Notes under the pieces: generated by a model | Told to the model about the DNA's origin: nothing | Seen by the model: only the letters and a program-made list of their open reading frames with translations | The model's database searches: none | Origin: Pseudomonadota bacterium | GTDB taxonomy: Bacteria > Myxococcota > Myxococcia > Myxococcales > Myxococcaceae | NCBI GenBank assembly: GCA_023423535.1 | Contig: JAFAFL010000097.1 | Coordinates: 89,235-153,234 of the forward strand | DNA: 64,000 nucleotides | Reading direction: 5' to 3' | Shown here: in pieces, positions 51,971 through 59,901 of the stretch | How positions within the stretch are numbered: the first letter of the stretch is position 1 | How the letters are laid out: each line of letters opens with the position of its first letter | Position numbers and translations under genes: made by a program

Positions 51971-52596
51971 TCCAGCGCCGCGACCCGCCAGCCGTCGCCC
52001 TCGCGCACGAGCCGCACCGCGCGGCCCTCACCCAGCGGCCAGCGGGCTTCGTCGCCTTCGATCACCGGAGACGTTTGAGCGGCCGCGCGCGCCCGCGAGA
52101 GACGATCCTGCGCTCCGGGCTCGGCGGCAAAGTCCTGAGCGAGCCGCTCCGGCGAGTACCGCGCACGCAGCGGCGCGGCGAGCAGGCTCCACGCACGTGC
52201 GAAATCAGCGGCGGCCGAAGCGTCGAGAAACTCCCCGAGCGTCCGGGCAGCGTCGGCGGCAGGCGGCGCTTCCTGCACGCGCCACACACCGTCCCCCTGC
52301 TGCTGCAACGTGACCGAACCCGCGCGCAATTCCTGCGCGGCGTCCGTGCTGAACGCGTCGTCGATCTCCTTCGCGCGCGCCTCGCGTGCGGCCGGATCCG
52401 CGTATCTGGAGCGGAAGGCTTCCGCTTCCACGCCCTCCACATGGCGATGCGCGTCGTCGATCCTTCCCTCGCGCAGCGCCTTCGCATACTCGCGCGCGGC
52501 CCTCTCGTGCGCGGGCACCTCTTGCATCGTGCGGCAGCCGGACGCCAACGCGCTCACCGCCAGGAGAAGAGTCCACGCCGTGCGCATCGTCGTCAC
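51967..52596 (-). CDS. Lipoprotein of unknown function
   Basis: A 209-residue lipoprotein with signal RTAWTLLLAVSALASGC, lipobox ASGC. The mature part is two similar NTF2-like or helical repeat-like halves (AREYAKALREGRIDDAHRHV, and LGEFLDASAAADFARAWSLL), each followed by strands. Resembles DUF-type periplasmic domains, but no family is named. The start could be GTG 52599, GTG 52596 or ATG 52587; 52596 is used because it overlaps the sppA TGA in a GTGA. Confidence 0.75.
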   Translation of the reverse strand: MTTMRTAWTLLLAVSALASGCRTMQEVPAHERAAREYAKALREGRIDDAHRHVEGVEAEAFRSRYADPAAREARAKEIDDAFSTDAAQELRAGSVTLQQQGDGVWRVQEAPPAADAARTLGEFLDASAAADFARAWSLLAAPLRARYSPERLAQDFAAEPGAQDRLSRARAAAQTSPVIEGDEARWPLGEGRAVRLVREGDGWRVAALE

Positions 52597-54335
52597 CACC
52601 GCGCCACGATACCGAACAGCGCGTCGTCGAGCGCGAAGAGGTGCGTGCCCTGCAGCCGGCGCAGAAGGCCCATCAGCCCCGAGCGCGGCGGCTTCGCACC
52701 GAACAACGCCACGTCGATGTCGCCCTCCGGCGGCGGCACGGTGACGGCCTTCTTCCCGGTCGCGGCGCTCCGTTCCGCCGCCAGCTCCAACGCGCGTCGC
52801 AGCGCGTCCTCGAACGAGCCCACGCGATCGATGAGCCCCTCCTCTGCGCCGCGCTCGGAGGAGAAGACACGCCCTTCACCGCGCAGGTGGATCTCCTCCT
52901 TCGTGCGTCCGCGCGCGCCCGCGACGATCTCGAGGAACGACTGGTAGGTCTCCTCGATCTCTCGCTCCATCGACGCGCGTTCGTCGTCGGTGAACCCGCG
53001 CGAGGGCGAGGTGAACCCGGCGTTGCGGCCCCGCGTGATCAGCGTGCGGTGGATCCCGAAGCGCTCGAAGAGGCCGGAGAGATCGAACTTGCCCGCGAAC
53101 ACGCCGATGGAGCCGACCAGCGCGCCCGGACCGCCCCAGATCTCCTGCGCTCCGCAGAGCGCCATGTAGCCGCCGGACGCGGCCACGCGATCGAAGTAGG
53201 CGACCACCGGCTTCTTCACCGAGAGCCGCTTCACCGCGTCGAGGATCATCTCCGACGCCGGCGCGCTCCCGCCCGGGCTGTTCACGTAGAGGACGACCGC
53301 GGGCACCATCGGGTTCTTCGCCGCCGCCTCGAGCGCGCTGACGACCGAGACCTGACCCGCGACCACCGGTCCCGCGGGCATCGTGCCGCCCTTGCCCTCG
53401 GCGATCATCCCGTTGATGGAGACGACGCCCACCGCCGGCCGCCGCTTCACCCGGCGCCACGCGATCTCCGGCCACAGCCGGCTTGCGGCCCAGGCGCCGA
53501 ACGTGCCCACGCGCACCTCGGGCTTGTCCTCGTCGGTGCCGGGCCTCGGCGGATCGTCCGGACGCGCGAGCAGCTTCGGCAGGTCCGCCTCGCTGCCGAG
53601 CACATCCACCAGCCCCGCCGCCAATGCCCGCTTCGCGCTGTAGGGGCCCTCATCGATGCGCTGGCGTACCTCTTCGGGCGACAGCTTCCGGCCCGCGCTG
53701 ATCGCGGAGACCAGCGCCTCGTAGCGCTCGTCGAGCAGCCCTTCGATCGTGCGCCGCTGGATCTCGGAGATGTCGCTGCGAGTGAAGAGTTCGGGCGCGG
53801 TCTTGTAGTCGCCGCGGCGGATGAAGTGCGCCTTCACCCCGAACTGCTCGAGCGCGCCGCCGATCGCGGACAGCTCTGCGCTGAAGCCGACGAGATCCAC
53901 CCGGCCGGCGGCGGGGAGGATGATCCGGTCGGTGCGGCAGAGCAGCTCGTACTCCGCGTTGGAGACCGACCCGCCGTAGCCGACGACCTCCTTCCCGGCG
54001 CGGCGGAGCACGTCGAACAGGCGCACCAACGCGTCGCGGCGAGCGGGCGAGACGGAGAGCCCATCCACCTCGAAGATGACCCCGCGCAGCTTCTCGTCGG
54101 ACGCGAGCCGCCGCAGCTGGCGGCGCAACGACTCGATGGAGTGGACCGCCGCCGGATCGGTCTTGCGCCAGAACCGGAAGTCACGCGCCGGCGCGCGGCG
54201 GAACGGCAGGTCTCCGGACAAGCGGAAGCGCACCCAGCGAGGCCCCTTGCCTGCCCCGATGGCCCGGAGCGGGAGGAAGAGCACCGTCCAGAGCAGCTTG
54301 AAGAGGTTCAGCAACGGCGCGAGGAGGAGCCGCAT
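52593..54335 (-). CDS. sppA: Signal peptide peptidase SppA
   Basis: SppA degrades signal peptides cleaved from exported proteins. The 580-residue protein is the long, tandem-domain type like E. coli SppA (618 residues). It has an N-terminal membrane segment (LLLAPLLNLFKLLWTVLFL). The catalytic Lys is Lys178 in GDYKTAPE, in the first domain. The Ser is Ser387 in VAASGGYMA, in the second domain, with VNSPGGSAPASEM before it. ATG 54335 is used; TTG 54371 would extend it by 12 residues. It diverges from a small membrane gene over about 54 bases. Confidence 0.93.
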   Translation of the reverse strand: MRLLLAPLLNLFKLLWTVLFLPLRAIGAGKGPRWVRFRLSGDLPFRRAPARDFRFWRKTDPAAVHSIESLRRQLRRLASDEKLRGVIFEVDGLSVSPARRDALVRLFDVLRRAGKEVVGYGGSVSNAEYELLCRTDRIILPAAGRVDLVGFSAELSAIGGALEQFGVKAHFIRRGDYKTAPELFTRSDISEIQRRTIEGLLDERYEALVSAISAGRKLSPEEVRQRIDEGPYSAKRALAAGLVDVLGSEADLPKLLARPDDPPRPGTDEDKPEVRVGTFGAWAASRLWPEIAWRRVKRRPAVGVVSINGMIAEGKGGTMPAGPVVAGQVSVVSALEAAAKNPMVPAVVLYVNSPGGSAPASEMILDAVKRLSVKKPVVAYFDRVAASGGYMALCGAQEIWGGPGALVGSIGVFAGKFDLSGLFERFGIHRTLITRGRNAGFTSPSRGFTDDERASMEREIEETYQSFLEIVAGARGRTKEEIHLRGEGRVFSSERGAEEGLIDRVGSFEDALRRALELAAERSAATGKKAVTVPPPEGDIDVALFGAKPPRSGLMGLLRRLQGTHLFALDDALFGIVARW

Positions 54336-54389
54336 CCGCAGCGGGCTACTCCGTGCCACCGCGCGAGGCAAGTGCTAGCATCCGCCGCC

Positions 54390-54719
54390 ATGCGCGCCCT
54401 GCTCCTCGTGCTCCTCCTCTCCACCCCTCTCCTCGCCGGTACCGCGGCCGAAGCGCAGACGCGCAAGCCGCAGGAGTTCGTGGCGCCGCAGCAGATGTCG
54501 GAAGAGGAGCTCGCCGCCTCCAAGGCCCGGATGAAGGTGGACGAGTTCGGCCGCCACGAGATCCCCAAGGAGGAGCCCATCCCCTGGCGCGCCATGGCGC
54601 TGCTGGGGATCGTCGCCATCCTCACCCTGCCGTTCGGGATCAAGGTGTACCGGAACACCTCGAAGGAGCTCGTGGCGAGCAACTCCTTCGGGATGAACAA
54701 CCGCGACGACGAGGCGTAG
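54390..54719 (+). CDS. Small exported membrane protein, unknown
   Basis: A 109-residue protein with a signal peptide (RALLLVLLLSTPLLAGTAAEA) and one further transmembrane helix (AMALLGIVAILTLPFGIKVY). A charged stretch between them (PQQMSEEELAASKARMKVDE) is predicted helical. The C-terminus is polar (MNNRDDEA). Family unknown. It diverges from sppA and converges on rtcA. Confidence 0.75.
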   Translation: MRALLLVLLLSTPLLAGTAAEAQTRKPQEFVAPQQMSEEELAASKARMKVDEFGRHEIPKEEPIPWRAMALLGIVAILTLPFGIKVYRNTSKELVASNSFGMNNRDDEA

Positions 54720-54746
54720 GCCTCTCGCCTCAACCGCTCAGCCCTC

Positions 54747-55868
54747 TCAGCGGTCCCGCGGCGACACGGAGACCTCTCCCGTCGGCGCGACCGCGATCTC
54801 CACCGGCAGGAAGCGCCGCAGCACCTCCGCGTTCGTGGTGAGGTGATCGGTCACCCGCGCGGTGGTGAACTGCGTGGTCCCGGCCGGGCCGTTGAGCCTC
54901 CCCGCCGCGAGCAGCGCCGCCGGCAGGAGGATCTGATCCGCGAGGTGCTCGTCGATCGCCCCCTGCGAAGCCATGAACTCGAGCAGCTGCGCCGCCGCGT
55001 CGCGCCCGACCTCCTCCGCCGGACGCCCGCGCTCGCCGATGGCGCTGAACCCCGCGCAGGTGTGCTCGAACTGCGCGCGCACGAAGACGGTGGAGCCGCG
55101 AGAACGGGGCGAGACCAGCGGCAGCTTCTCCGCCTCGCCGTGGATGCCGCCCTCTCTCAAGGCGGAGACCGCGGCCTTTGCCTGGCGCTCGGCGATGTGG
55201 AACGGCAGCCCGCCCACGAACGAGGTCACGTGCACCTCGCGCAGGGTGCCGCGCGACGGCAGGTCCACGCGCCGCGGGGCCTCGGAGGCCGCGTGGACGC
55301 GCGCGATGAGCTCGCCGCCGCCCTCCGGGTAGAAGCCCGCCGCGCGAAGCTCCAGATCCACGCGCAGTCCGAAGGCAGCCATGGCCGGCGCCCAGATGAA
55401 GGTGAGGTAGTGGTGCGTGGGGCTGTGCGGCAGGTGCGTGCCGCCGCGCAGGGCCAGCGTCCCGCCGCCCGCGAGCGCCAGCGGGAAGAAGAGGCACTGC
55501 AGGAGCAGCGGCGTGGAGCCCGCGGTGCCCACCTCGACGAGGTAGTCGCCCGCGCGCGGCGTTCCGGGCTCGAAGGAGAGCTCGCGCGAGCCCACCTGGG
55601 CGCCCGTCCCCGCGCCGCCGCCGAGCATCTGTGCGCCGCGCACGCATGAGAGGTGCTGCGCGCGGAGCCCCGGCGGCGTCCGGTTCGCGCGGATGTTCGA
55701 GACCGTGAAGGGGCGCCCGGTGATGAGCGAGAGCGTCAGCGCGGTGCGGAGGATCTGCCCGCCGCCCTCGCCCATGCTCCCGTCGAGCGCCACCGCGCCC
55801 TGAGGGTCCTGCGCGTCCGTGATTCCCACCTCCCTCGAGCCGCGGCGGACGCTACCAAACAGGCTCAT
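54747..55868 (-). CDS. rtcA: RNA 3'-terminal phosphate cyclase RtcA
   Basis: RtcA makes 2',3'-cyclic phosphates at RNA ends from 3'-phosphates using ATP. The 373-residue protein begins its conserved core at LDGSMGEGGGQILRTAL and has TPPGLRAQHLSCVRGA, the AGFYPEGGGE motif and the histidine-nucleophile region EHLADQILLPAAL (His of HLADQ). The annotated ATG 55868 gives about 25 residues before the core; GTG 55793 is a plausible later start closer to the family. It is alone, without rtcB or the sigma-54 activator rtcR nearby. Its ATG overlaps that of the divergent transporter. Confidence 0.92.
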   Translation of the reverse strand: MSLFGSVRRGSREVGITDAQDPQGAVALDGSMGEGGGQILRTALTLSLITGRPFTVSNIRANRTPPGLRAQHLSCVRGAQMLGGGAGTGAQVGSRELSFEPGTPRAGDYLVEVGTAGSTPLLLQCLFFPLALAGGGTLALRGGTHLPHSPTHHYLTFIWAPAMAAFGLRVDLELRAAGFYPEGGGELIARVHAASEAPRRVDLPSRGTLREVHVTSFVGGLPFHIAERQAKAAVSALREGGIHGEAEKLPLVSPRSRGSTVFVRAQFEHTCAGFSAIGERGRPAEEVGRDAAAQLLEFMASQGAIDEHLADQILLPAALLAAGRLNGPAGTTQFTTARVTDHLTTNAEVLRRFLPVEIAVAPTGEVSVSPRDR

Positions 55869-57135
55869 GGCCGGAAGGGCCGAGTGCGCGATATGTCGCC
55901 CGCGCTTGGCGCTCGCGATCTTCCTCGTCACCTATCTCTTCATCGCCGGGGCCCGGCTCCCGTTCTCGAAGCTCGATCGCCCCGGCGGCGCGCTCGCGGG
56001 CGCGGTGCTGATGGTGGTGCTGGGCATCGTCTCGCCGGAGGAGGTCTTCCGCGAGGCGATCGACTTCGACACCATCGTGCTGCTGCTGGGGATGATGATC
56101 CTCGCCTCCTACCTCACCCACGCGGCCTTCTTCCGGACCGCGGGCTGGTGGGCGGTGAGGCTCGCGCGCACGCCGGGCGGACTGCTCTTCGCGGTCTGCG
56201 CGATCAGCGGCGTGCTCTCCGCGTTCCTCGTCAACGACACCATCTGCCTCATGCTCACGCCGCTGGTGCTCGCCACCGCCGAGGACGCGGAGGTGCCGCC
56301 CGCGCCCTACCTGCTCGGGCTGTGCATGGCGTCGAATGCGGGATCGGCCGCGACCTTCACCGGCAACCCGCAGAACATGCTCATCGGCATCTCGTCGGGG
56401 ATCCCCTACGCCGAGTTCGCCGCCTGGATGGCGCTGCCCGCGGTGCTGGGTACGCTCTGCGTCTTCGCCATCATCCGCTTCATGTTCCGCGGCGAGCTGA
56501 AGCCGAGGGTCTTTGCCGCGAGACCTCCTCCGCCGCCGCTGAACCGGAAGCTCCTCGCGCTGACGCTCCTCGCGCTGGCGGGCGTCATTGCCGCGTTCTT
56601 TGCCGGGCTGCCCATGGGCTGGAGCGCGATCGCCGGCGCCGCGTTCGTGATGGCGCTCTCCACCCTCGAGCCGCGCGAGGCGCTGGAGAAGGTGGACTTC
56701 ATCCTCCTGCTCTTCTTCGCCAGCCTCTTCGTCGTCGTCCACGGCGTGCACAAGGAGGGCTGGGCGGAGGCGATGCGCGGGCTCTTCGAGCCGCTGATGG
56801 CGGGCGGCGCGCTCCAGGAGTCCTTCGGCTTCGCCTCGCTCACGCTGGTGGCGTCGAACCTCTTCAGCAACGTGCCGTGGGTGATGCTCGCGAGGCACTG
56901 GGTGCCGCAGATGACGCAGCCGGAGCTGGGCTGGCAGGTGCTCGCGTTGTCCTCGACGCTGGCGGGGAACCTCACCCTCATCGGCAGCGTGGCGAACCTC
57001 ATCGTCTTCGAGCTCGCGCGCGGCAAGGTGCAGATGTCGTTCTGGCGCTATTTGAAGGTCGGCGTGCCGGTGACGCTGCTCAGCCTCGCGGTGGGGCTGG
57101 GCACGCTGCTGCTCGAGCACTGGGTGCTGCGCTGA
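55867..57135 (+). CDS. SLC13/ArsB-NhaD superfamily ion transporter
   Basis: A 422-residue membrane transporter with about 11-12 predicted helices. Family signs are RPGGALAGAVLMVVLGIVSP near the N-terminus, VNDTICLMLTPLVLA, and the repeated GNPQNMLIG and GSVANLIVFELA motifs, one in each half, as in the IT superfamily (citrate, arsenite, sodium/proton members). The ion or substrate is not determinable. ATG 55867 shares two bases with the rtcA ATG on the other strand (CATG). Confidence 0.88.
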   Translation: MAGRAECAICRPRLALAIFLVTYLFIAGARLPFSKLDRPGGALAGAVLMVVLGIVSPEEVFREAIDFDTIVLLLGMMILASYLTHAAFFRTAGWWAVRLARTPGGLLFAVCAISGVLSAFLVNDTICLMLTPLVLATAEDAEVPPAPYLLGLCMASNAGSAATFTGNPQNMLIGISSGIPYAEFAAWMALPAVLGTLCVFAIIRFMFRGELKPRVFAARPPPPPLNRKLLALTLLALAGVIAAFFAGLPMGWSAIAGAAFVMALSTLEPREALEKVDFILLLFFASLFVVVHGVHKEGWAEAMRGLFEPLMAGGALQESFGFASLTLVASNLFSNVPWVMLARHWVPQMTQPELGWQVLALSSTLAGNLTLIGSVANLIVFELARGKVQMSFWRYLKVGVPVTLLSLAVGLGTLLLEHWVLR

Positions 57136-57144
57136 ACGCTCAGG

Positions 57145-57807
57145 TCACTGCGCGGAGAGATCTTCGGCGAGCTGCGCGGCCACGCCCTCCAGCAACCGGT
57201 TGAGCTGGGTCCGGAACGCGTCCGGGTTCTGCGCCAGCGCGCGCGCATCGAGCGTCGGCAGGTTCGAGGCGAGCCCGTCGGCGCGGAAGTTGCGCCGGTA
57301 GAGCTGGCCTCCCGAAAGTGTCTGCAGCCGTGCGTGACCCTCGAGGAACACGCCGCTCTTCGCGGCCGCGCCGTGCAGCCCGTAGGACTCGATGACGAGC
57401 TCCACCACGCTGTCCGCGCCGGCCTCGGCGAGCGGCCCGTAGTCCGGCTTCCTTCGCCCCGCCTCCTCCACCAGGAACGACTGCAGCAGCCCCGCCACCT
57501 GCGCCGGAGGCACCGCCGCGGACCAGGGACGCCGCTGCGGCAGGCGGGCGACGGTGAAGGCGCGCAGGCGCTCGGCGACCTCGAAGCGGCCCACCCGCCC
57601 GCGGAGGGAGGACTCCACCGCGCTGCGCGTCTCGCGGTCGAGGCCGGAGACGCGGACCTCCGGCTCCCCCCACACCCGCGAGACGAAGGCGGGACGCTGC
57701 ACCCGCTGCACCTCGTCTGCGGTGAGCGGACTGTGCGCACACCCGGCGGCGGTGAGCGCGAGGAGCGTCAGCGAGAGCGCCAGCGGGGCGATGCGGAGCC
57801 TGACCAT
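57145..57807 (-). CDS. Lipoprotein of unknown function
   Basis: A 220-residue lipoprotein with signal LRIAPLALSLTLLALTAAGC, lipobox TAAGC. The mature part resembles a periplasmic all-alpha/beta domain with strands (EPEVRVSGLDRETRSAVESS), a helix (AGLLQSFLVEEAGR) and an ending LLEGVAAQLAEDLSAQ, somewhat like the CsgG or LptE groups, but no family is assigned. ATG 57807 is used because the signal peptide begins there. It is convergent with the transporter gene (10 bases). Confidence 0.78.
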   Translation of the reverse strand: MVRLRIAPLALSLTLLALTAAGCAHSPLTADEVQRVQRPAFVSRVWGEPEVRVSGLDRETRSAVESSLRGRVGRFEVAERLRAFTVARLPQRRPWSAAVPPAQVAGLLQSFLVEEAGRRKPDYGPLAEAGADSVVELVIESYGLHGAAAKSGVFLEGHARLQTLSGGQLYRRNFRADGLASNLPTLDARALAQNPDAFRTQLNRLLEGVAAQLAEDLSAQ

Positions 57808-57913
57808 TCGGGATTTCTTAGCAGGCCCACTGCGCTGGCGGGATGCCTTTACCCGGGGCCTTTCGCTGGGATAGGTAGCCGCTGCACCGTTCGTCTCCGA
57901 GGGGAAACCAGAC

Positions 57914-59011
57914 ATGAATCCGATCGCCGCACCCTCTGCGCTGCGCAAGAGCGCCCTCTCCCTGTTCGCCGCCGTGTTCGTGCTGGCGGGCTGCAAGAAG
58001 GAGGAGAAGCCCGCCCCCGTCGCCGAGGCGCCGAAGCAGGCGACGCCGGTGGCCCAGACCCAGCAGAAGCCGCCCGAGCCGCGCGTCCACCCCGAGTGCG
58101 CCGCGCCCATCGACCTCGCGCCCCCGCAGGAGCTGAAGCTCGGCGAGCGCACCGCCACCCGCGCCGGCTACAAGCTGACCTTCGCCGAGAAGGATGCGGA
58201 CGGGACGCTGGCGCTCGGCGTGCTGGGGCCGATCAACGAGGAGACGCCGGCGAACCTGCAGGCGCTCGGGCGGTACGTGAAGTTCTTCAAGGACGAGAAG
58301 GTCGACGCGATCGTCGTCAACGGCGACGCGGGCGAGACGCCGGAGGGCATCACCAAGGTGCTCGCCGAGCTCGCAGGGTCCGGCCTGCCGACCTTCGTGG
58401 TCATCGGTAACCGCGAGGGCCGCGCGGACTACACCAACGGCGTGCTCGAGGCGCAGAAGGCGCACCCGAACGTGGTGAACCTCAACCAGGTCCGGGTGGT
58501 GGAGTTCCCAGAGGCGACGCTGGTCTCGCTGCCCGGCTACCACAACCCCGAGTACATGCACTCGAAGGACGGCTGCCTCTACGTGAAGAGCACGGTGGAG
58601 GAGACGCTGAAGGCGGTGAAGGAGGCGAAGAGCCCGGCAGTCCTCATCAGCCACGGTCCTCCGCGCGGCAACGGCAGCCAGGCGCTGGACTACGCGACGA
58701 GCGGCGGCAACATCGGCGACGCGGAGATCAACCGCATCCTCACCGAGGGCAACGTCCCCTTCGGCATCTTCTCCAACGTGAAGGAGGCGGGCGCCCGCGC
58801 GGTGGACTCGGCCGAGGGCACCACGCTGGTGGCGCAGGACAAGCCGGCGAAGCGGCTCTTCCTCAACCCCGGCCCCGCGGACACGGTGGGCTGGAAGATG
58901 AACGACGAGACCCAGTCGGTGGGCATGGCTGCGGTGCTGCGCGTGAAGGACGGCGAGGGCTCGTGGAAGCTCTTCCGCTCCTCGCCGCAGATGGTCCGCG
59001 GCACGCCGTAG
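57914..59011 (+). CDS. Metallophosphoesterase-like lipoprotein
   Basis: A 365-residue lipoprotein (SLFAAVFVLAGC). After a Pro/Gln/Ala-rich linker comes a calcineurin-like metallophosphoesterase domain: AIVVNGDAGE, TFVVIGNREG, VLISHGPPRGNG and FLNPGPAD. The expected D-x-H of the first motif is not evident (LALGVLGPIN precedes), so one metal ligand may be missing or altered. The Shine-Dalgarno GAGGGG precedes ATG 57914. An intrinsic terminator with a T6 run follows at 59049-59089. Confidence 0.82.
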   Translation: MNPIAAPSALRKSALSLFAAVFVLAGCKKEEKPAPVAEAPKQATPVAQTQQKPPEPRVHPECAAPIDLAPPQELKLGERTATRAGYKLTFAEKDADGTLALGVLGPINEETPANLQALGRYVKFFKDEKVDAIVVNGDAGETPEGITKVLAELAGSGLPTFVVIGNREGRADYTNGVLEAQKAHPNVVNLNQVRVVEFPEATLVSLPGYHNPEYMHSKDGCLYVKSTVEETLKAVKEAKSPAVLISHGPPRGNGSQALDYATSGGNIGDAEINRILTEGNVPFGIFSNVKEAGARAVDSAEGTTLVAQDKPAKRLFLNPGPADTVGWKMNDETQSVGMAAVLRVKDGEGSWKLFRSSPQMVRGTP

Positions 59012-59039
59012 CCGTACCGGCGCCCCCGTCGCCCAAAGC

Positions 59040-59068
59040 TTGAATTGCACGCGCCGGGGTCCGATATT
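59040..59068 (+). promoter_or_regulatory. Promoter of the MshEN gene, embedded in the upstream terminator
   Basis: TTGAAT (59040-59045) and GATATT (59063-59068) are separated by exactly 17 bases and match 4/6 at both boxes. The -10 lies in the terminator loop, so initiation near 59075 would leave out the 5' arm and the short leader could not fold into the terminator. A GGAG (59090-59093) gives a Shine-Dalgarno 6 bases before ATG 59099. Confidence 0.5.
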
Positions 59069-59089
59069 TTCGGGCCCCGGTGCTTTTTT
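59049..59089 (+). terminator. Intrinsic terminator of the metallophosphoesterase gene
   Basis: GCGCCGGGGTCC (59051-59062) can pair with GGCCCCGGTGC (59073-59083), with a wobble and one bulge. TTTTTT follows at 59084-59089. The loop is GATATTTTCG. This is a canonical hairpin plus T-run. Confidence 0.8.
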
Positions 59090-59098
59090 GGAGCCCAC

Positions 59099-59887
59099 AT
59101 GAACGACTTGCTACGTTCCCGAGCCGTCCAGACCAGGAGCGGCGTTCACGTGACCCAGGCACCCCAGCGCAAGCGCCGGCTCGGCGAGCTCCTCCAGGAG
59201 GCCGGCCTCGTCAGTGAGCTGCAGCTGACCGCCGCGCTGGCGGAGCAGCGCAAGTGGGGCGGCAAGCTCGGGCGCACGCTGGTGGAGATGGGCTTCGTCA
59301 CCGAGGACGCGATGGCGGAGGCGCTCTCGCGGCAGCTGGGCCTGCCCCGGATCGAGCTCGACGGGCATCAACTTCAAGCCGACGCGCTGGAGTTCCTCCG
59401 GGTGGACATCGCCGAGCGCTACGGCGTGTTCCCGCTCGGCGGAGACCGCAAGGCGAAGACGCTCACGCTCGCGACCTCCGACCCCACGAACGTGGAGCAG
59501 CTGCAGGAGCTCTCCTTCCACACCGGGATGCGCATCGCGCTCGCGGTGGCCTCGCCCTCGTCCATCGACCGGGCCATCCGCCGGCACTACTACGGCGAGA
59601 GCACCGTCTCGCAGCCGGTGACCACGCCGCAGAAGCTGGGAGTCACCGAGCCGGAGTACGACCTCGGCGCCCAGCTCGCGCAGGCCTCCGGTTCGCCGGT
59701 GAGCGCGGGCCTCGGCGCGGCAGGCATGGCCGCACAGCTGGAGGGGGCCCAGCGCCGCATCGCCGAGCTGGAGCGCCTCGTGGCGGGCCAGGGACGCGCG
59801 CTGCGCGCGATGCTCGAGCTGCTGCTCGAGTCCGGGCTCATCGACCGCGAGCACTACCTCGCCCGCGTCCGCCGCGACGAGGGCTGA
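59099..59887 (+). CDS. Stand-alone MshEN (GspE/PilB N-terminal) domain protein, likely c-di-GMP receptor
   Basis: A 262-residue protein with the MshEN domain found at the N-terminus of GspE/PilB-type secretion and pilus ATPases, but without the ATPase. Two 24-residue c-di-GMP-binding motifs of the form RLGxxLxxxGxxxxxxLxxxLxxQ are present. The first, residues 27-50 (RLGELLQEAG...AEQ), is a perfect match. The second, 56-79 (KLGRTLVEMG...SRQ), has Lys for Arg and Met for Leu. The second half is a linker and a coiled coil (AAQLEGAQRRIAELERLVAG). ATG 59099 has GGAG 6 bases upstream. Convergent with the TPR/cNMP gene. Confidence 0.85.
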   Translation: MNDLLRSRAVQTRSGVHVTQAPQRKRRLGELLQEAGLVSELQLTAALAEQRKWGGKLGRTLVEMGFVTEDAMAEALSRQLGLPRIELDGHQLQADALEFLRVDIAERYGVFPLGGDRKAKTLTLATSDPTNVEQLQELSFHTGMRIALAVASPSSIDRAIRRHYYGESTVSQPVTTPQKLGVTEPEYDLGAQLAQASGSPVSAGLGAAGMAAQLEGAQRRIAELERLVAGQGRALRAMLELLLESGLIDREHYLARVRRDEG

Positions 59888-59901
59888 CCGGCCCCCAGTC
59901 C

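Noticed and set aside
59045..59098. Earlier start (59045) for the MshEN gene
   Set aside because: It would place the N-terminus inside the terminator hairpin; ATG 59099 has a Shine-Dalgarno.
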